A DNA stretch of 64,000 bases from Warburgia ugandensis (Eukaryota > Streptophyta > Magnoliopsida > Canellales > Canellaceae). The stretch is taken from the NCBI GenBank assembly GCA_035236585.1, contig CP141138.1, positions 26,857,437 to 26,921,436 of the forward strand. The letters are read 5' to 3'. Below, in pieces: positions 53,301 through 63,845 of this stretch (positions are counted from its first letter, which is position 1; each line of letters opens with the position of its first letter). The position numbers and the translations under genes are program-made. The notes under the pieces are model-generated. The model ran no database searches, was not told the DNA's origin, and was given only the letters and a program-made list of their open reading frames with translations.

Positions 53301-56300
53301 CCTGTGACCTCAAGGAGAATTTTTTTTTTTTTTTTGTATCTCAATCATTGCTCTACAGGTTATCAAGCTGGGATTGAACCATCATCCTCTGTTTTTTGTA
53401 TTTCCACCTTCAATCTCAAGATCATCATCCTTTTTCTTTTCTGTAAGTAAGCTGAGATTGCACCTGCGACCTCAAGGTTTGTTTTGTATCTCTACCATTG
53501 AGCTACAAAGCCAACCCCCAATGTCATTATCCTCATCTAAAAAATATGAAATTTAGGAGGTTTCATTTACGATGGATTTTTTCCTCACAATTTAAAAGAA
53601 TTTACTCCACTTTTCATTTATTTATTTATTTTGTTTCTTCAGCGATGGCTAACTCACATCTCAGATTTGAGACAAGGCACCGATGAACTCAGCTAAGTAA
53701 TTAAATTCAAGAATTAATCTGATGCAGTTTCTTGGTTGGATCTAATTTGAGGTTACCTGGATTTGCCCATCAAGCTTTTACCAAACATCGTCCATGAATC
53801 TATTGATAGATTGTATCTTATTCTACTTTGCACGGAAGCTTTTGTGGTGCATTTGGTAAATAAAGCGTGCTCTCACTCTGAGTTGCTCTTTTATGTTTTA
53901 CATTTCCTCCATAACTTTTTGAACAGTCCTGTTTTGACCCTCTAAAGGGAAGTTCTTGGTCAAGTATTCTGGGCCTGCGTGGGAGGAGACATTCTTTTGC
54001 TGGCTCCAGAAAGACTATCCATCAGAAGAGATGGATACTTGGTCTCAATCATCTGGTTGATCCTAACATGTTTGAAGGTATTGTTTCTTAACAGTGAGTG
54101 GACTACATGTCTTGGATCCATAACCCCCTGATCTTGAGACGCATAACCAACCAGGGCAAGTGCTCAAGCCCCATCTTTGGCAGTGTTAGCAAATTTTGTA
54201 GCATATCAAATGGATTATCCAGGTCTAAATGATTATCACAAATGTGGCAATTGTAATACATAAATTATTGTTTATTTCATGGCTAGAACTTGAAGTAACC
54301 TTGAGTAATTCATGGCAGTCTACTTACCCTCACCAGCTAAAAGACCCAAGCTTGCTTTAATCAGAAGAAAATAGCCCCAATTTATCAGCTCTATCCGGGC
54401 ATTTGCAACCATCACAGGAGTGACAAGTCCTTCTAGGATAATGCATAGGCCTGCCAGTACTGTCGGAACCGTCAACATGAGATGAGACAACAAATGAGGA
54501 TTTTTGAGTTGCTACTTGGCCTAAATTCAGAGTTTGAACCAAAGTTGGCACATTTTTGGGTCAAAATTCAGAGTTTTGAACTCTTTGTTGAGAAGGTTTG
54601 TAACATTCTTTTGAAACATTAACAAATTTTTTAATTCTCAAATTTTAACAATTAGGAAGTAGCACAAGTCTCTTAGATCCTTCATATTAAAATCTTCCAA
54701 CATAAGTTACTTAGCAGCCACCTTGAGTATGTGAGCCCAATAATCAAGCAGTTGTTTGACGTCTCCCGTAATGGCATCTTCCCAACTCTTGATCTAGTTT
54801 CTAGCACAAGGCTTGTAAAACTTCCTTGAGTCCATATATGGCCCTTCAGAATTAGTTTACTCAGCTGTTTCATACTATTCAGGCTTGTCCCATATATGTC
54901 TGCCTTTGGGTGTCCATATAGGAAGCCGTCCTTGCCATCAATATTGAGAAAGTGCTATGAAACTTGTTAAACAAAGCAATTGCAAAGATAGTAATCATGA
55001 TCATTACCAAAGGATTTATTGTCTTATAATTATCTAGTCCATGTTGTTTGATTATAGCATTTAGCTACAAATTCTTCTACTTTCAAAAAGCCCTTCATGT
55101 TCTAGCAGAGCTTTTTGTTTGAGAATGTCTAACCAGCAGCTTTCAGAAAACCTTTACAAAAATGTCACTACTGATAGAGTTAATCATTAACAACACTCTC
55201 CACTTGGCATCTTATCATTATATAGCTCAATCAGTGATGGTTCTTTTATTTTTTCCATCAGAAAACTGAGCTAGCCCCTACTGCAAAAAATAAATTCATT
55301 GACTGCCATCACTGTAGGTGATTAGGTTTGTTCAATTTTATTGGATTGTTGGGACTCCCAGACCGTCGAAAGAAGATTTGTTGGATTTAGACTCATCAAT
55401 AAGCACCTACAGAAGATGCTCGTCAATATTGCTGCTCGTTGTCAGCCATCATAGTCGAGAAGAATTTACTCCCTGAATAGATTACAGTTGGATTAATTTT
55501 AGCACCTCTGTATTAACACTTCCAGGGTTGGCACACACCATAGACATAAATATACTATTTATTTATACAGAGTAGAGATACACACCTACAACTGTATGAC
55601 TCCTAATGCTAACCATAGCAAACTGAAATAATAATAAAAGACCATCATATATGGAATGTAAAGTAATTAAATTGTTATGGAATGCCCATCATGAAACATG
55701 ATTTTATTTGCTTATTTCTTTTTTTGAGACATAACTAATGGTTTTGGATAATAAGAAGATGAAATCTACACTAGATGGCCTTCCACTAGATGAAAATACC
55801 GACATAACATCCATAATCCATACATGAATATATACATAAACAGCAGGTAAATCAGTCATGAAACTTGATTGTCTCTAAGCAAAGAAATTACCACACTAAA
55901 ATTAGCGAATACTCACATGTATAACAAGAACCGGACAGTTGGCTTTTGATATCTTATCAATATTCTGCAAACAAAGATTAGGGCAGACTCAATCAATAAA
56001 CATCATTCAAAACATACACTTACAGCAAAGCAGAACAGCATGCCATCTCAACTTACTTTAAAAATGTCAAACCAGAATGTCATCTTAACTGGGTACAACA
56101 CCCTTATGCCTGACAGGATTGCGCTGTGAAGAACAACCCCCCTTAGCCTTGGTAAACGGGCAGCTAAGTTTAGCGTGGGTCCACTACCAACAGGTTGGCC
56201 ATATAGAATCACATCTTCTTGCTTTATTCCATACTCTCGTTTCAAACAATTGTAAACTGCTTCTATGTCGTAGTATGTGTTGAATTCAGAAGGCTGTAGA

Positions 56301-57478
56301 GGCATCAACAATATCAAAACAAAAAATTATCAGGCAACGAGCAGTCAATAGATATTAGCAGATCAAACATATAATTTGAATCAGGATCAAGCATTAAATT
56401 CGATGATCAGACAAGGCAACGACCAATACACATATACAAGTTAATTAATCATATGAATTGAAGCGGGATCAAACATAAAAAGGAAAAAATCGATAGTGGA
56501 GCCCTAACAAAGCACCTATAGCGTAACCCAGAACACTAGTTTGAGTAACCATTGAGAAGGGAATGAAAGAAATATAAATATCAAGCAGGCAGAGGATTCG
56601 TTGCCGTTTTGCTTTCTCATGCTTTATATATAAACGACAAAACCTTGTAAGGAAACTGAGATAGCAAATTTCAGACTTTAAATGAATCAAAAGCCATATT
56701 AATGTCATGCAAAGCTTACCTTACCAGAGGAAGCTCCATACCCTGAATAATCATAGCTGCCAAAGACCAAATATGTCTGATCAAAAAATAAACAATGGAG
56801 AGGGCCCTGCTTTTGGCAGTCTAGTCCTTCCTTAATGAACACTGACAAAGTCTAAATAAGAGAGCCAAACCAATCATCCAGTCCCCAAAGTCAAACAAAT
56901 ACATAACAAATTCCAGGACTACAAGAAAACCATGGCATTATATAATTTGTTGTCAAACAAAACTCCTAAAAATAACGGTTGCATCCAAGAACAAAACCTG
57001 GGGATCATGCATAAAAAAATCTATACGGGTCTTTTTTTCTTTAATTTCAAAATGGAAAATGTTAAACCCATTAGATGAACAACTTTCACAAACAACAACC
57101 CAGAGAGAACAACCCAAATAAAGCCCAAAAACCAAGAACTCGTAAGAAGAAAACCAATATAAGGAAAAACCAGAAATACCTCATGATATTCACCCGGAGG
57201 TGGGCTCTGAGCTCAATGAAAAGCTCCAACATCTGACCCAAATCAGCAGCGTTTCCATGAGAATACAAGAGGGTAAGTCTAGCAAATGGGTGTCTCCAAA
57301 ATGTGGCGACGATCTCGTTTCCTCCCTTTGTATCAAGCAGATGAATATCAACGTTCTTATCAGCTGTAACTCCAGAGAAGAACAACTTGCCATCACCTTC
57401 TCTGAAAACATCATATGTAGGTGGGTCGGGTGGAAAGAAGGAGAATTTTGCAGCAACGGTCGACGTTACGTTGCCCAT
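50144..57478 (-). CDS. ABHD17-type alpha/beta hydrolase, five exons; nucleophile Ser replaced by Pro
   Basis: Coding exons on minus: 57478-57180, 56756-56720, 56293-56057, 55964-55917, 50398-50144. All introns are GT-AG, and the joined frame gives 291 residues with no stop. ABHD17 proteins are membrane-associated serine hydrolases; the animal ones remove palmitate from proteins. The N-terminus MGNVTS fits N-myristoylation (Gly2, Ser6), which decides this start over an in-frame ATG 10 codons upstream. Motifs: [13 protein letters not shown] (70-82, oxyanion side), [13 protein letters not shown] (100-112), [11 protein letters not shown] (142-152), GTDDDIVD (208-215, catalytic Asp), GGGHCNLE (237-244, catalytic His). 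In the family the elbow is GQSxGSG; here residue 146 is Pro (CCT, 56192-56194). All else looks functional, so this is either a recent inactivating change, a pseudoenzyme, or a sequence error. Confidence 0.93.
50919..51095 (-). mobile_element. Au-type SINE in intron 4
   Basis: On minus: GGGGATCCTTGGTGCAACGG.. (A-box side), TCATGGGTTCAAGGCGTG (B-box), CTCTTGCAAATTGCAAGG, CCTTGTGGTCAGCCCC, GTGCACTGGGGCTGCC and a final T5. It lies in the sense direction of the host gene, so it would be transcribed in the pre-mRNA. Confidence 0.87.
53264..53519 (-). mobile_element. Duplicated tRNA-derived SINE in intron 4
   Basis: The minus strand at 53519-53450 reads GGGGTTGGCTTTGTAGCTCAATGGTAGAG (A box) and GAGGTCGCAGGTGCAATCTC (B box), a tRNA-like head. 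A second copy at about 53365-53265 has TGTAGAGCAATGATTGAG and GAGGTCACAGGTTCAATCCC. Both are followed by AAAGAAAAAGGATG. A third, weaker fragment lies at about 53370-53425. Not a functional tRNA: the acceptor stem does not close. Confidence 0.55.
55917..55964 (-). CDS. ABHD17-type gene, coding exon 4
   Basis: 48 bases encoding [16 protein letters not shown] (192-207), the strand before the catalytic Asp loop. Acceptor TGCAG|AAT, donor CAT|GTGAGT. Confidence 0.9.
56057..56293 (-). CDS. ABHD17-type gene, coding exon 3
   Basis: Residues 113-191, in phase 0. Acceptor CTACAG|CCT, donor AAA|GTAAGT. Holds the altered nucleophile elbow. Confidence 0.93.
56720..56756 (-). CDS. ABHD17-type gene, coding exon 2
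   Basis: 37-base micro-exon. It completes Ser100 and encodes [12 protein letters not shown]. Acceptor GGCAG|CTATG, donor AAG|GTAAGC. Confidence 0.9.
57180..57478 (-). CDS. ABHD17-type gene, coding exon 1
   Basis: Residues 1-99 plus two bases of codon 100. Donor AG|GTATTT. Carries the myristoylation motif, the N-terminal beta strands and the SHGNAADLG motif. Confidence 0.93.
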
Positions 57479-57850
57479 TAAATCACTACTCGAACTCTTC
57501 TCCTTCACTCCATTGATCTCAATCTCTTGCTTCCTCCCTCAACAACAACATTCATTCCTTCCACAAAAAGTAATGGAAAAAATAAAAAGTGTAAAATGGA
57601 GAAGAGAGAAGAGAGAGAGGGAAGGGATTTTTCACCACGTTTGATGCAATCCAAGTGGCTTGTGATTAACAAACTGCAAAAGATGACAGGAACTTGATCC
57701 GATCTACCTGGCAAGGAGATGAGCTGGAGGAAGAGCTGACCAACATAACCCAGGAGCTTTACCAAGACCGAGAGACCCAAAAAACAGAAAACAACAAACC
57801 TCGTATTTTACTGCTTTTTAAAGGTATAGATCAGAACAGAAAATTTCGGT
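57479..57850 (-). promoter_or_regulatory. Probable leader and core promoter of the ABHD17-type gene
   Basis: On minus the leader is pyrimidine-rich (57585-57640 and 57505-57560), as is common in plant 5' UTRs. TTTAAAAAG on minus (about 57815-57825) is a weak TATA candidate. A leader intron cannot be excluded. Inference only. Confidence 0.3.
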
Positions 57851-59423
57851 GAATCTAAGATGTGATCCAAAGATGAGGGGTTCAGATCACACAAATGTGG
57901 GACCGCCAAGAGCAACTATCTGCATTGATCTTTACGTTGAAACACCATATAAGAACTCTTTATGGGAAGATAGAGAAAAGAAGAGAAAGAAAAGACAAAG
58001 GATAGAGAAATTAAAGGAAGAGATCAAATCTCGGGCAGGAGAACGAACGGTTGAGATTCTGTCAAAGGATGCTGAAATCTGACGATGTCAGACATTCCTC
58101 CACGTCGACTTATGCTTTGCTCAGCTTATGATTGCCCAATGGGAGTCTTCCTCCTTCTTCTCTAACTTACCCCTGTATTTCAATAGAAATACAAAACTGC
58201 CATCATCATAGTCTGCTTTTAGTGGAAGCCGCGTAAAATCCACGTGGTAGTCTTTATTGCAGCCTAAACTATGATGAAGAGAAACCTGACCTGGCCCCCA
58301 CACAGGATTTCCAGCATGATCTGGACCACTCATATTCATCCGAAGCCGTCCATCTCGCGGATGGTATTAACGCACGACTGACACTTTTACGACCCCCTGG
58401 CTGGCAGCTTGTTCATGTTTCATTAATTGTTCAGTCGCTGGCCATTAAATTTACTGTTGCAATCATTGATGATATGTAGTTATCTCGAGAATGAAAGCCT
58501 GCAAAATGAAGGGTTGAGATCTAGTCTAACCAGGGACAGAAGAAATCCACGGATAATTGTGACTGTGCCAAACGCCTGATACAATTACTTTTGTTAAAGG
58601 ACCAATGCCATTGTCGAGATAAGGGAGTGCGGATACTTATCCTCTTTTTCTTAAACCTTTCCCTCTGTTTTGATATTAGCACTCCTCCCCTTATTTTTTG
58701 TACTTGCCAAATTGCGTCATTGTTTCTTGTTGGGAACGGAAAACCCCAGAACTGAAGAAAAGTCCGAGTAGGCGTACGAATGGGTTCGAAGAAGTTGACG
58801 CACCATTTGGATAGCGTCATTTTATTTTTCTGTGAAGATCTAATTCATTCATCTTATTTGGAATAACTTGCATAACAATGCATTTGGTTGCTTATAAAAA
58901 TCGAAGCTAATGATTCTTTTAGGTTTTCTTCAAAGACAACAACTAAGAAGTTGGAATCATCCAAATGCATTCAAGCTTCGAGGCCTCCTATTCAGGTCAT
59001 TCAGAACAAGATAAATATATTAGATCTTAAAAAAAAATCATGCTTCATCAATAAATGGTGCATCTTCTTGAGACACACTAGTGCACCTCCCACCAGGACT
59101 CGAGAATATGCTAAAAAGGGTCTGAGCAAGCAGGTCTAAAGCCCAACATATGTGTCAAGATTTACATTAGAAGATAAAATAAAACATCTATAAGAGGAGA
59201 TTTGATGGTGCATGTTAGTTATAGATAATATAGTTTTGATTGATGAGACAAGGAATGGCATAAACATAAAGTTAGACTTATAGAGAGATGCATTAGAGTT
59301 TAAAAAATTCAAAATTAGTTAGACTAAGACATTCACTTCGCCATACGCACGAAACAACGTAGAAGATGACATTCCCAACAACTGTATAGAAGACTATCAG
59401 AGCTGGGGGGAATGGGCATGGAC
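57851..59423. other. No gene seen
   Basis: Upstream intergenic DNA. The longest frames are under 100 codons and unrecognised. Confidence 0.5.
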
Positions 59424-59687
59424 TTACCATTGGCCCTTGATATGAGCAATGCAAAGATCCTTAGGTATTGTCAAAGCAATTCTTAGTGCCTCCCCTTCCA
59501 TGTAATTATTGGTTTGCCAATTCAAGTAGTAGCTATATATCGCAATAACTGTGCTATTAGAATCTCCAAGCACGCCTCCGGCCCCTGCTTCCCCTGGCTT
59601 GATGGTCTGCACTAAAGGTGGCATCGTGCAATCTATGGACCATCCTTTCCGATTATTGTATTCTATGGGACTGACCACAAGAGTCAC
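59424..59687 (-). pseudogene. RNase H-like (RVT_3) fragment
   Basis: An 87-codon minus frame with GWSIDCTMPPLVQ, GEAGAGGVLGDSNSTVIAIYSYYL, NWQTNNYMEGEALRIALTIPKDL and AHIKG. This resembles the plant RNase H-like domain found at the end of LINE ORF2 and in stand-alone RVT_3 proteins (D..GAGGVLRD..QTNNYAE..AL). The usual DGA-x-RGNPG stretch is altered and the frame ends right after AHIKG, so half the domain is missing. Confidence 0.55.
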
Positions 59688-59750
59688 ATAAAAAAAAAGC
59701 CTATGATCATTTTATCAAGCATACTTAAGTCTGCTCGATTTATAGATAAA

Positions 59751-59928
59751 TGGGAAGTCGTGGTGCAAGAAGCTCCCGCTTATGGCAAGTCCGGCAAAGG
59801 AATAGACCACAAGGGTCTATAGTATATAGTCTTACCTTGCATTTTTGCAAGAGACTATTTACATGTCTTGAACTCATGACCTCAAGTCACACGAAAACAA
59901 CTTTACCATTGCACCAAGGCTCTTTTAC
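59751..59928 (-). mobile_element. Au-type SINE with target duplications
   Basis: On minus it starts GAGCCTTGGTGCAATGGTAAAG and follows the Au block order to GAGCTTCTTGCACCACGACTTCCC. It is flanked by CTGCTCGATTTATAGATAAA (59731-59750) and CTGCTTAATTTATAAATAAA (59929-59948), 17 of 20 identical, which fits a LINE-mobilised insertion. Confidence 0.88.
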
Positions 59929-60210
59929 CTGCTTAATTTATAAATAAACCTTGATAAATTAGTAGCATCCAGACTGAAGATTTATTATAATTGATAAAGG
60001 TCCAATTAAAAAAATCCTTAATAACTTAGCACGATGTACTTGCCTCTTATTTGTATTATTTTAAAGAATTTCAATTTCAGCAGCCTATATTTTGCATTGT
60101 TTTATCGAAATAATAATCCATGTTTCATGTGCAAGGCATTTTCAATTTTTTTTTTCTTATTTTGTTGCGTCGAACATAAATTTATACAATCAGTAAGCCC
60201 TTATAAAAAC

Positions 60211-61522
60211 TAAGGGGGCTTTATTTAATGGCATATGTTTGGCGTTTCTGTTGACACATCTCTTGTAATGATATTTGATATATGTTTCATATATTTAGTG
60301 ATATCTTGTGTGATATCTAAGATATATGATATTTATTTTGTTATATCACCGGTGATATTTTTGGTGATATCTGAAATACAACATGAGAAATATTTTATTA
60401 TTTTTAATAAAAATTAATGTATCAACTAATCAGACAACAATGACCATCAACCAATCTGCTCATTTTTATTTTGGCAGTTTTGACCTTTGATTGCCAATTT
60501 CTGGAGTTCTTTGTTGAGTTACATTTCTTCCTTTGTAGTGGTCAAAGAACTATTTGCATTTTGCCAAATGCCTACATTTCTCGACCCACCTTTTTATCAG
60601 CATTGATTCTAAATCTTGCACAGAGTCCTTGACCATTTCCACTTTGATCTGCTCTGAACATTTCATCATTTTCAAGATTCAATAGTTTTTCCTTTGATTC
60701 CCCCGTGAGCAAGTCCACCACCCCTTGCTACGAGAAATATGATGAATGGTTTAGGTTTACCATAAAAGTTCCTCATGCATGAGCAAGGTGCATGGTCTAT
60801 TCCACGTGTTAGAGCGTGGACTCTGCTAAGACTATGGATGGGTATCCAAAGAAAGTATCTTAGAAAGTGAATGATATGAGCCGTCTAATTAGGGGCACAC
60901 AAATGCTTGAAGTACAACAATTGTCTAATTTTGGCACTAAATTTCACATTTGGATGAAAAGTTCAATCAATACTAGGTACCTACTTTAAGTTACATGCTG
61001 GGAATACCAAACTTGATAACATGCAATTACATTGTCATTGAAATTTTGGCCTGTAGGGCCACTATTGATGGGCATCAAGACAATATCTCATTAATTGAGA
61101 GATCCTAGCCATCTGATTATGCACTTTCAACAAATAAAAGTCTCAAATCTAGTTACAACTTTGATGGGAGCCCATACAGGGGAAGGTAGATCCACTAGAT
61201 GAAAGTCTAATCACTACCTAAGTACTAGGATAATGCAAGCTCTATGCTAGTTATAGCATGTATTGCATCGGAAAAAATCATTACATAACAAAATCCTTGC
61301 ACAAAAATTAGAAAAATCCAATTATATGATGCAGTTTAATGATTTCTTATTAATTTCGGTAAGCCTAGAATTCCAGTGTACAACATTAACCACCATCCAA
61401 ACCGTTGGTTTGGTTGGCTACTTTGTGGATTGGTATGGCTTAATAGGCAATATTTTTGTCTTTAAGCTATGCATCACAGTCTCCTAGTGTCGACATGGGT
61501 TGTCGACTATATGTTTCCAAAG
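60211..61522 (+). mobile_element. Left part of an AT-rich inverted-end element
   Basis: GGGGGCTTTATTTAATGGCATATGTTTGGC at 60214-60243 matches, in reverse complement, the repeated AATAAAC and CATATGCC motifs at 63846-64000. ATATTTAGTGATAT (near 60294) pairs with ATATCACTAAACAT (near 63820). 60240-60400 is dense in ATATC/GATAT, with a 16-bp perfect palindrome at 60343-60358. It looks like a non-autonomous DNA element with long AT-rich subterminal repeats. Interrupted by the Athila solo LTR. No transposase seen. Confidence 0.45.
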
Positions 61523-62894
61523 GCTCTTGTTGATGTTTAACCGCAAGTGCATGGGCTATTGTAGTATAACTATGCAAATACGGGTTGATCCCATAGGAAC
61601 TCGCTTTAAAAATAAAGAGTTTAAATAAAATTTAATTATATAAAAATAAAATAAAATAATAAAATTAAACTAACAGTAAAATAAAAATTCAGCTTTATTG
61701 AAACTATGCAATTTACAGAAATTTTAAGTCCAAAAAATATAAAATAAAATTAATTAAACATCCAAATTACACTATCCGCGAAGAGCACTGTCCTTGGATT
61801 GCTGTTAGAATAAAATAGAACACGATAACAGAATCTGGATGAAGTAAAACAATAATAGAAGAAAAGACAGAATAGGGAAAGGACAAAACAGGATATAATG
61901 GAATTCTTAATTTTTTTCCAAGGGCAATTCTGGAATTTTGCTGGATTTCTGATTTTAACGAAAACCAGAACGAGCCCAATGATGGAGGAGGGAAGCCGGA
62001 GAAGGGAAAGCCGGTGACGGGAAGAAGCGGAGGGAAGCGAGAGAGAGAAACTGGTCGGAGAAGGAGGCCGGAGGAGGAGATGGGGAAGAAGAAAAAGAGG
62101 GAAGAAGAGGAGGAGGGGGAAGGAGAAAGCAGAGGAAAAAAAGAAGAAAACGGAGGAAACCCTTTTTGGGTTTACTCCTCTGAGTCGTCCGATGAAGGAG
62201 CCGGAGCTGGAATGGTGATGCCGGAGAGGAGGAGATGGAGAGATAGAGCCGGAGCTGGGGTGGTCCGAGAGAGAAGAATCCGGCCAGTTGGGTGCGAGCA
62301 GAGAAGACCGAAAAACATAGAATAGAAGGGAAACCCGACGAGGAGGGGGAGATGTGATGCCGGAGAGGAGGGGAAATGAGGAGGGATGATGCGGGCCCGG
62401 GTCAGTGTTGGGTCATTCGTGGACTAATCCGACGACGCCAGTGATGGACTGGGCTGGAGCAATGCTGGGAGCTCTGGGACTAATCTGACGATGCCGAGAT
62501 GAGACCAGTGACGCTAGGCGGTGCCGGAGATGGAGAACAGACGAGAAAAAAAAGAAAACCCGTTTCGGGTTCTGGCAGTTGGGAGCAAACTGGAGATTGC
62601 TGGCAGTGATGGAAGAGATGGGGATTGTTGGGAAGTCCAGTGCTGCCTAGGCAGAAGTGGCCGGAGAATAGAAGCTGTAGCGGTGGAAGCTTGGGCAGAA
62701 ACGGGGAAGGAGAACAGAGCGCGAGGGCGTAGTCCGGCCAGTGTGGTGTCGGGTAGAGGAGTTCGATGAAGGGGACCCTGTCTGTCTTGGGTGGACCTGG
62801 CTGACTGGGGTGGAGCGTTGAACACACGAGAGGGAGATAAGAAATGCAAAGGGGTATAAGAGAGGGAGTGTGAGCAAGAGAGAATGCGGCTAAC

Positions 62895-62895
<1 letters not shown>

Positions 62896-62938
<43 letters not shown>
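62896..62938. repeat. (GA)n microsatellite
   Basis: About 21 AG/GA units inside the solo LTR. Confidence 0.95.
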
Positions 62939-62941
<3 letters not shown>

Positions 62942-63140
62942 AAATAACTGGAAGAGAGAAGGTTCATGGTGCGGTGAACAAAGGGTAGGAGAGGAAGATG
63001 TGAGAGAGAGAAAAAGAGGATCTAGAGAGAGATTGGGTGAGAAGGGGGTTTGGGAGTGGCGTGAAGAGGGAAGAAGAAGAAGGGAGGAAAGAGGGAGTGA
63101 GAGAAAGAGTCAGCCAGGAGTTTTTTGGAGAAGAAGAGAC

Positions 63141-63142
<2 letters not shown>

Positions 63143-63177
<35 letters not shown>
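63143..63177. repeat. (GA)n microsatellite
   Basis: About 17 GA units inside the solo LTR. Confidence 0.95.
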
Positions 63178-63181
<4 letters not shown>

Positions 63182-63845
63182 TAAGAGAGGTGGAGGTGTG
63201 AGGGAGATAAAGAGAGAGTGGGGTCCACTAGCCGCCCAACTTTGCCATTTTGATTATTCATGAGTGTTTGTGTTTGATTTCACCTCTCATTCCTCTCCAT
63301 TATCTAGATTTTTGCAATTAATATCCTGATTATTTTCAATTTGCTCTTTTTCTAAGAAACTTCCTCATCCTTGATCTAGATTATTCAATCTAACTAGATT
63401 AATCTGTAATGCATAGGATCCAATTAGAATCATCTAAACCTTTCATTACTCTTTTGAGTAGCTCTGATGATCATCTGACCATTAAATTTTGCAATTCAAT
63501 AGTTTAATGGCCAATTAAAGCTAAAATAAAATATTTTATGTAAAATCTTGAAATTGATGACCTATATACTCTAATTGAATACTAAATTAGGAGTATTTTA
63601 ACCAAAGATGAATACTTAACAGCTCTCCCAACAGCAATCTCGCATGCACTACACTAGAGAGAGTCCCATTCGTCATCAATGGTAGCATGTAGGGATGGAA
63701 AGAGAGGGAGACAATGCCTATTTCTCTCTCTAAAAAAACATATGTTTAATTTGATTTTTCTCTCTCTCTAGAAAGGAGCGCATTTCACGTTGAAAAGAGA
63801 ACTTGGCATTTCTCTAATATCACTAAACATATCAAGAATGACAAA

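Larger units (their letters stand above)
50399..55916 (-). other. Intron 4 of the ABHD17-type gene (5.5 kb)
   Basis: Much longer than the other three introns (92-426 bases). Holds an Au SINE (50919-51095), a tRNA-derived SINE pair (53264-53519) and otherwise unassigned AT-rich DNA. Scattered ORFs up to 119 codons are not recognisable. A short minus frame at 54357-54551 is vaguely gag-like. Confidence 0.8.
61528..63621 (-). mobile_element. Athila-family solo LTR
   Basis: The left end TGTTGATGTT..GCAAGTGCATGG.CTATTGT and GGTTGATCCCATAGG match the reverse complement of the Athila LTR 3' end at 39110-39237. The right end GGAGTATTTTAACC..ACTTAACA matches the reverse complement of the Athila LTR start at 37123. 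It is 2094 bp against 2115 and 2175 for the full element's LTRs. The target duplication GCTCT is perfect (61523-61527, 63622-63626). No internal sequence remains, so this is the product of LTR-LTR recombination. The purine-rich 61980-63200 corresponds to the pyrimidine-rich middle of the other LTRs. Confidence 0.9.

Noticed and set aside
53960-54090. Possible captured exon on plus (about 53960-54080)
   Set aside because: Frames break quickly and no family is recognised.
54357-54551. Minus-strand frame with a CxxC..C pattern resembling a Copia gag knuckle
   Set aside because: The His and last Cys of the knuckle are missing and no neighbouring retroelement domains were found.
57479-57508. Upstream in-frame ATG giving 10 more residues on the hydrolase
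   Set aside because: It would bury the MGNVTS myristoylation start typical of the family.
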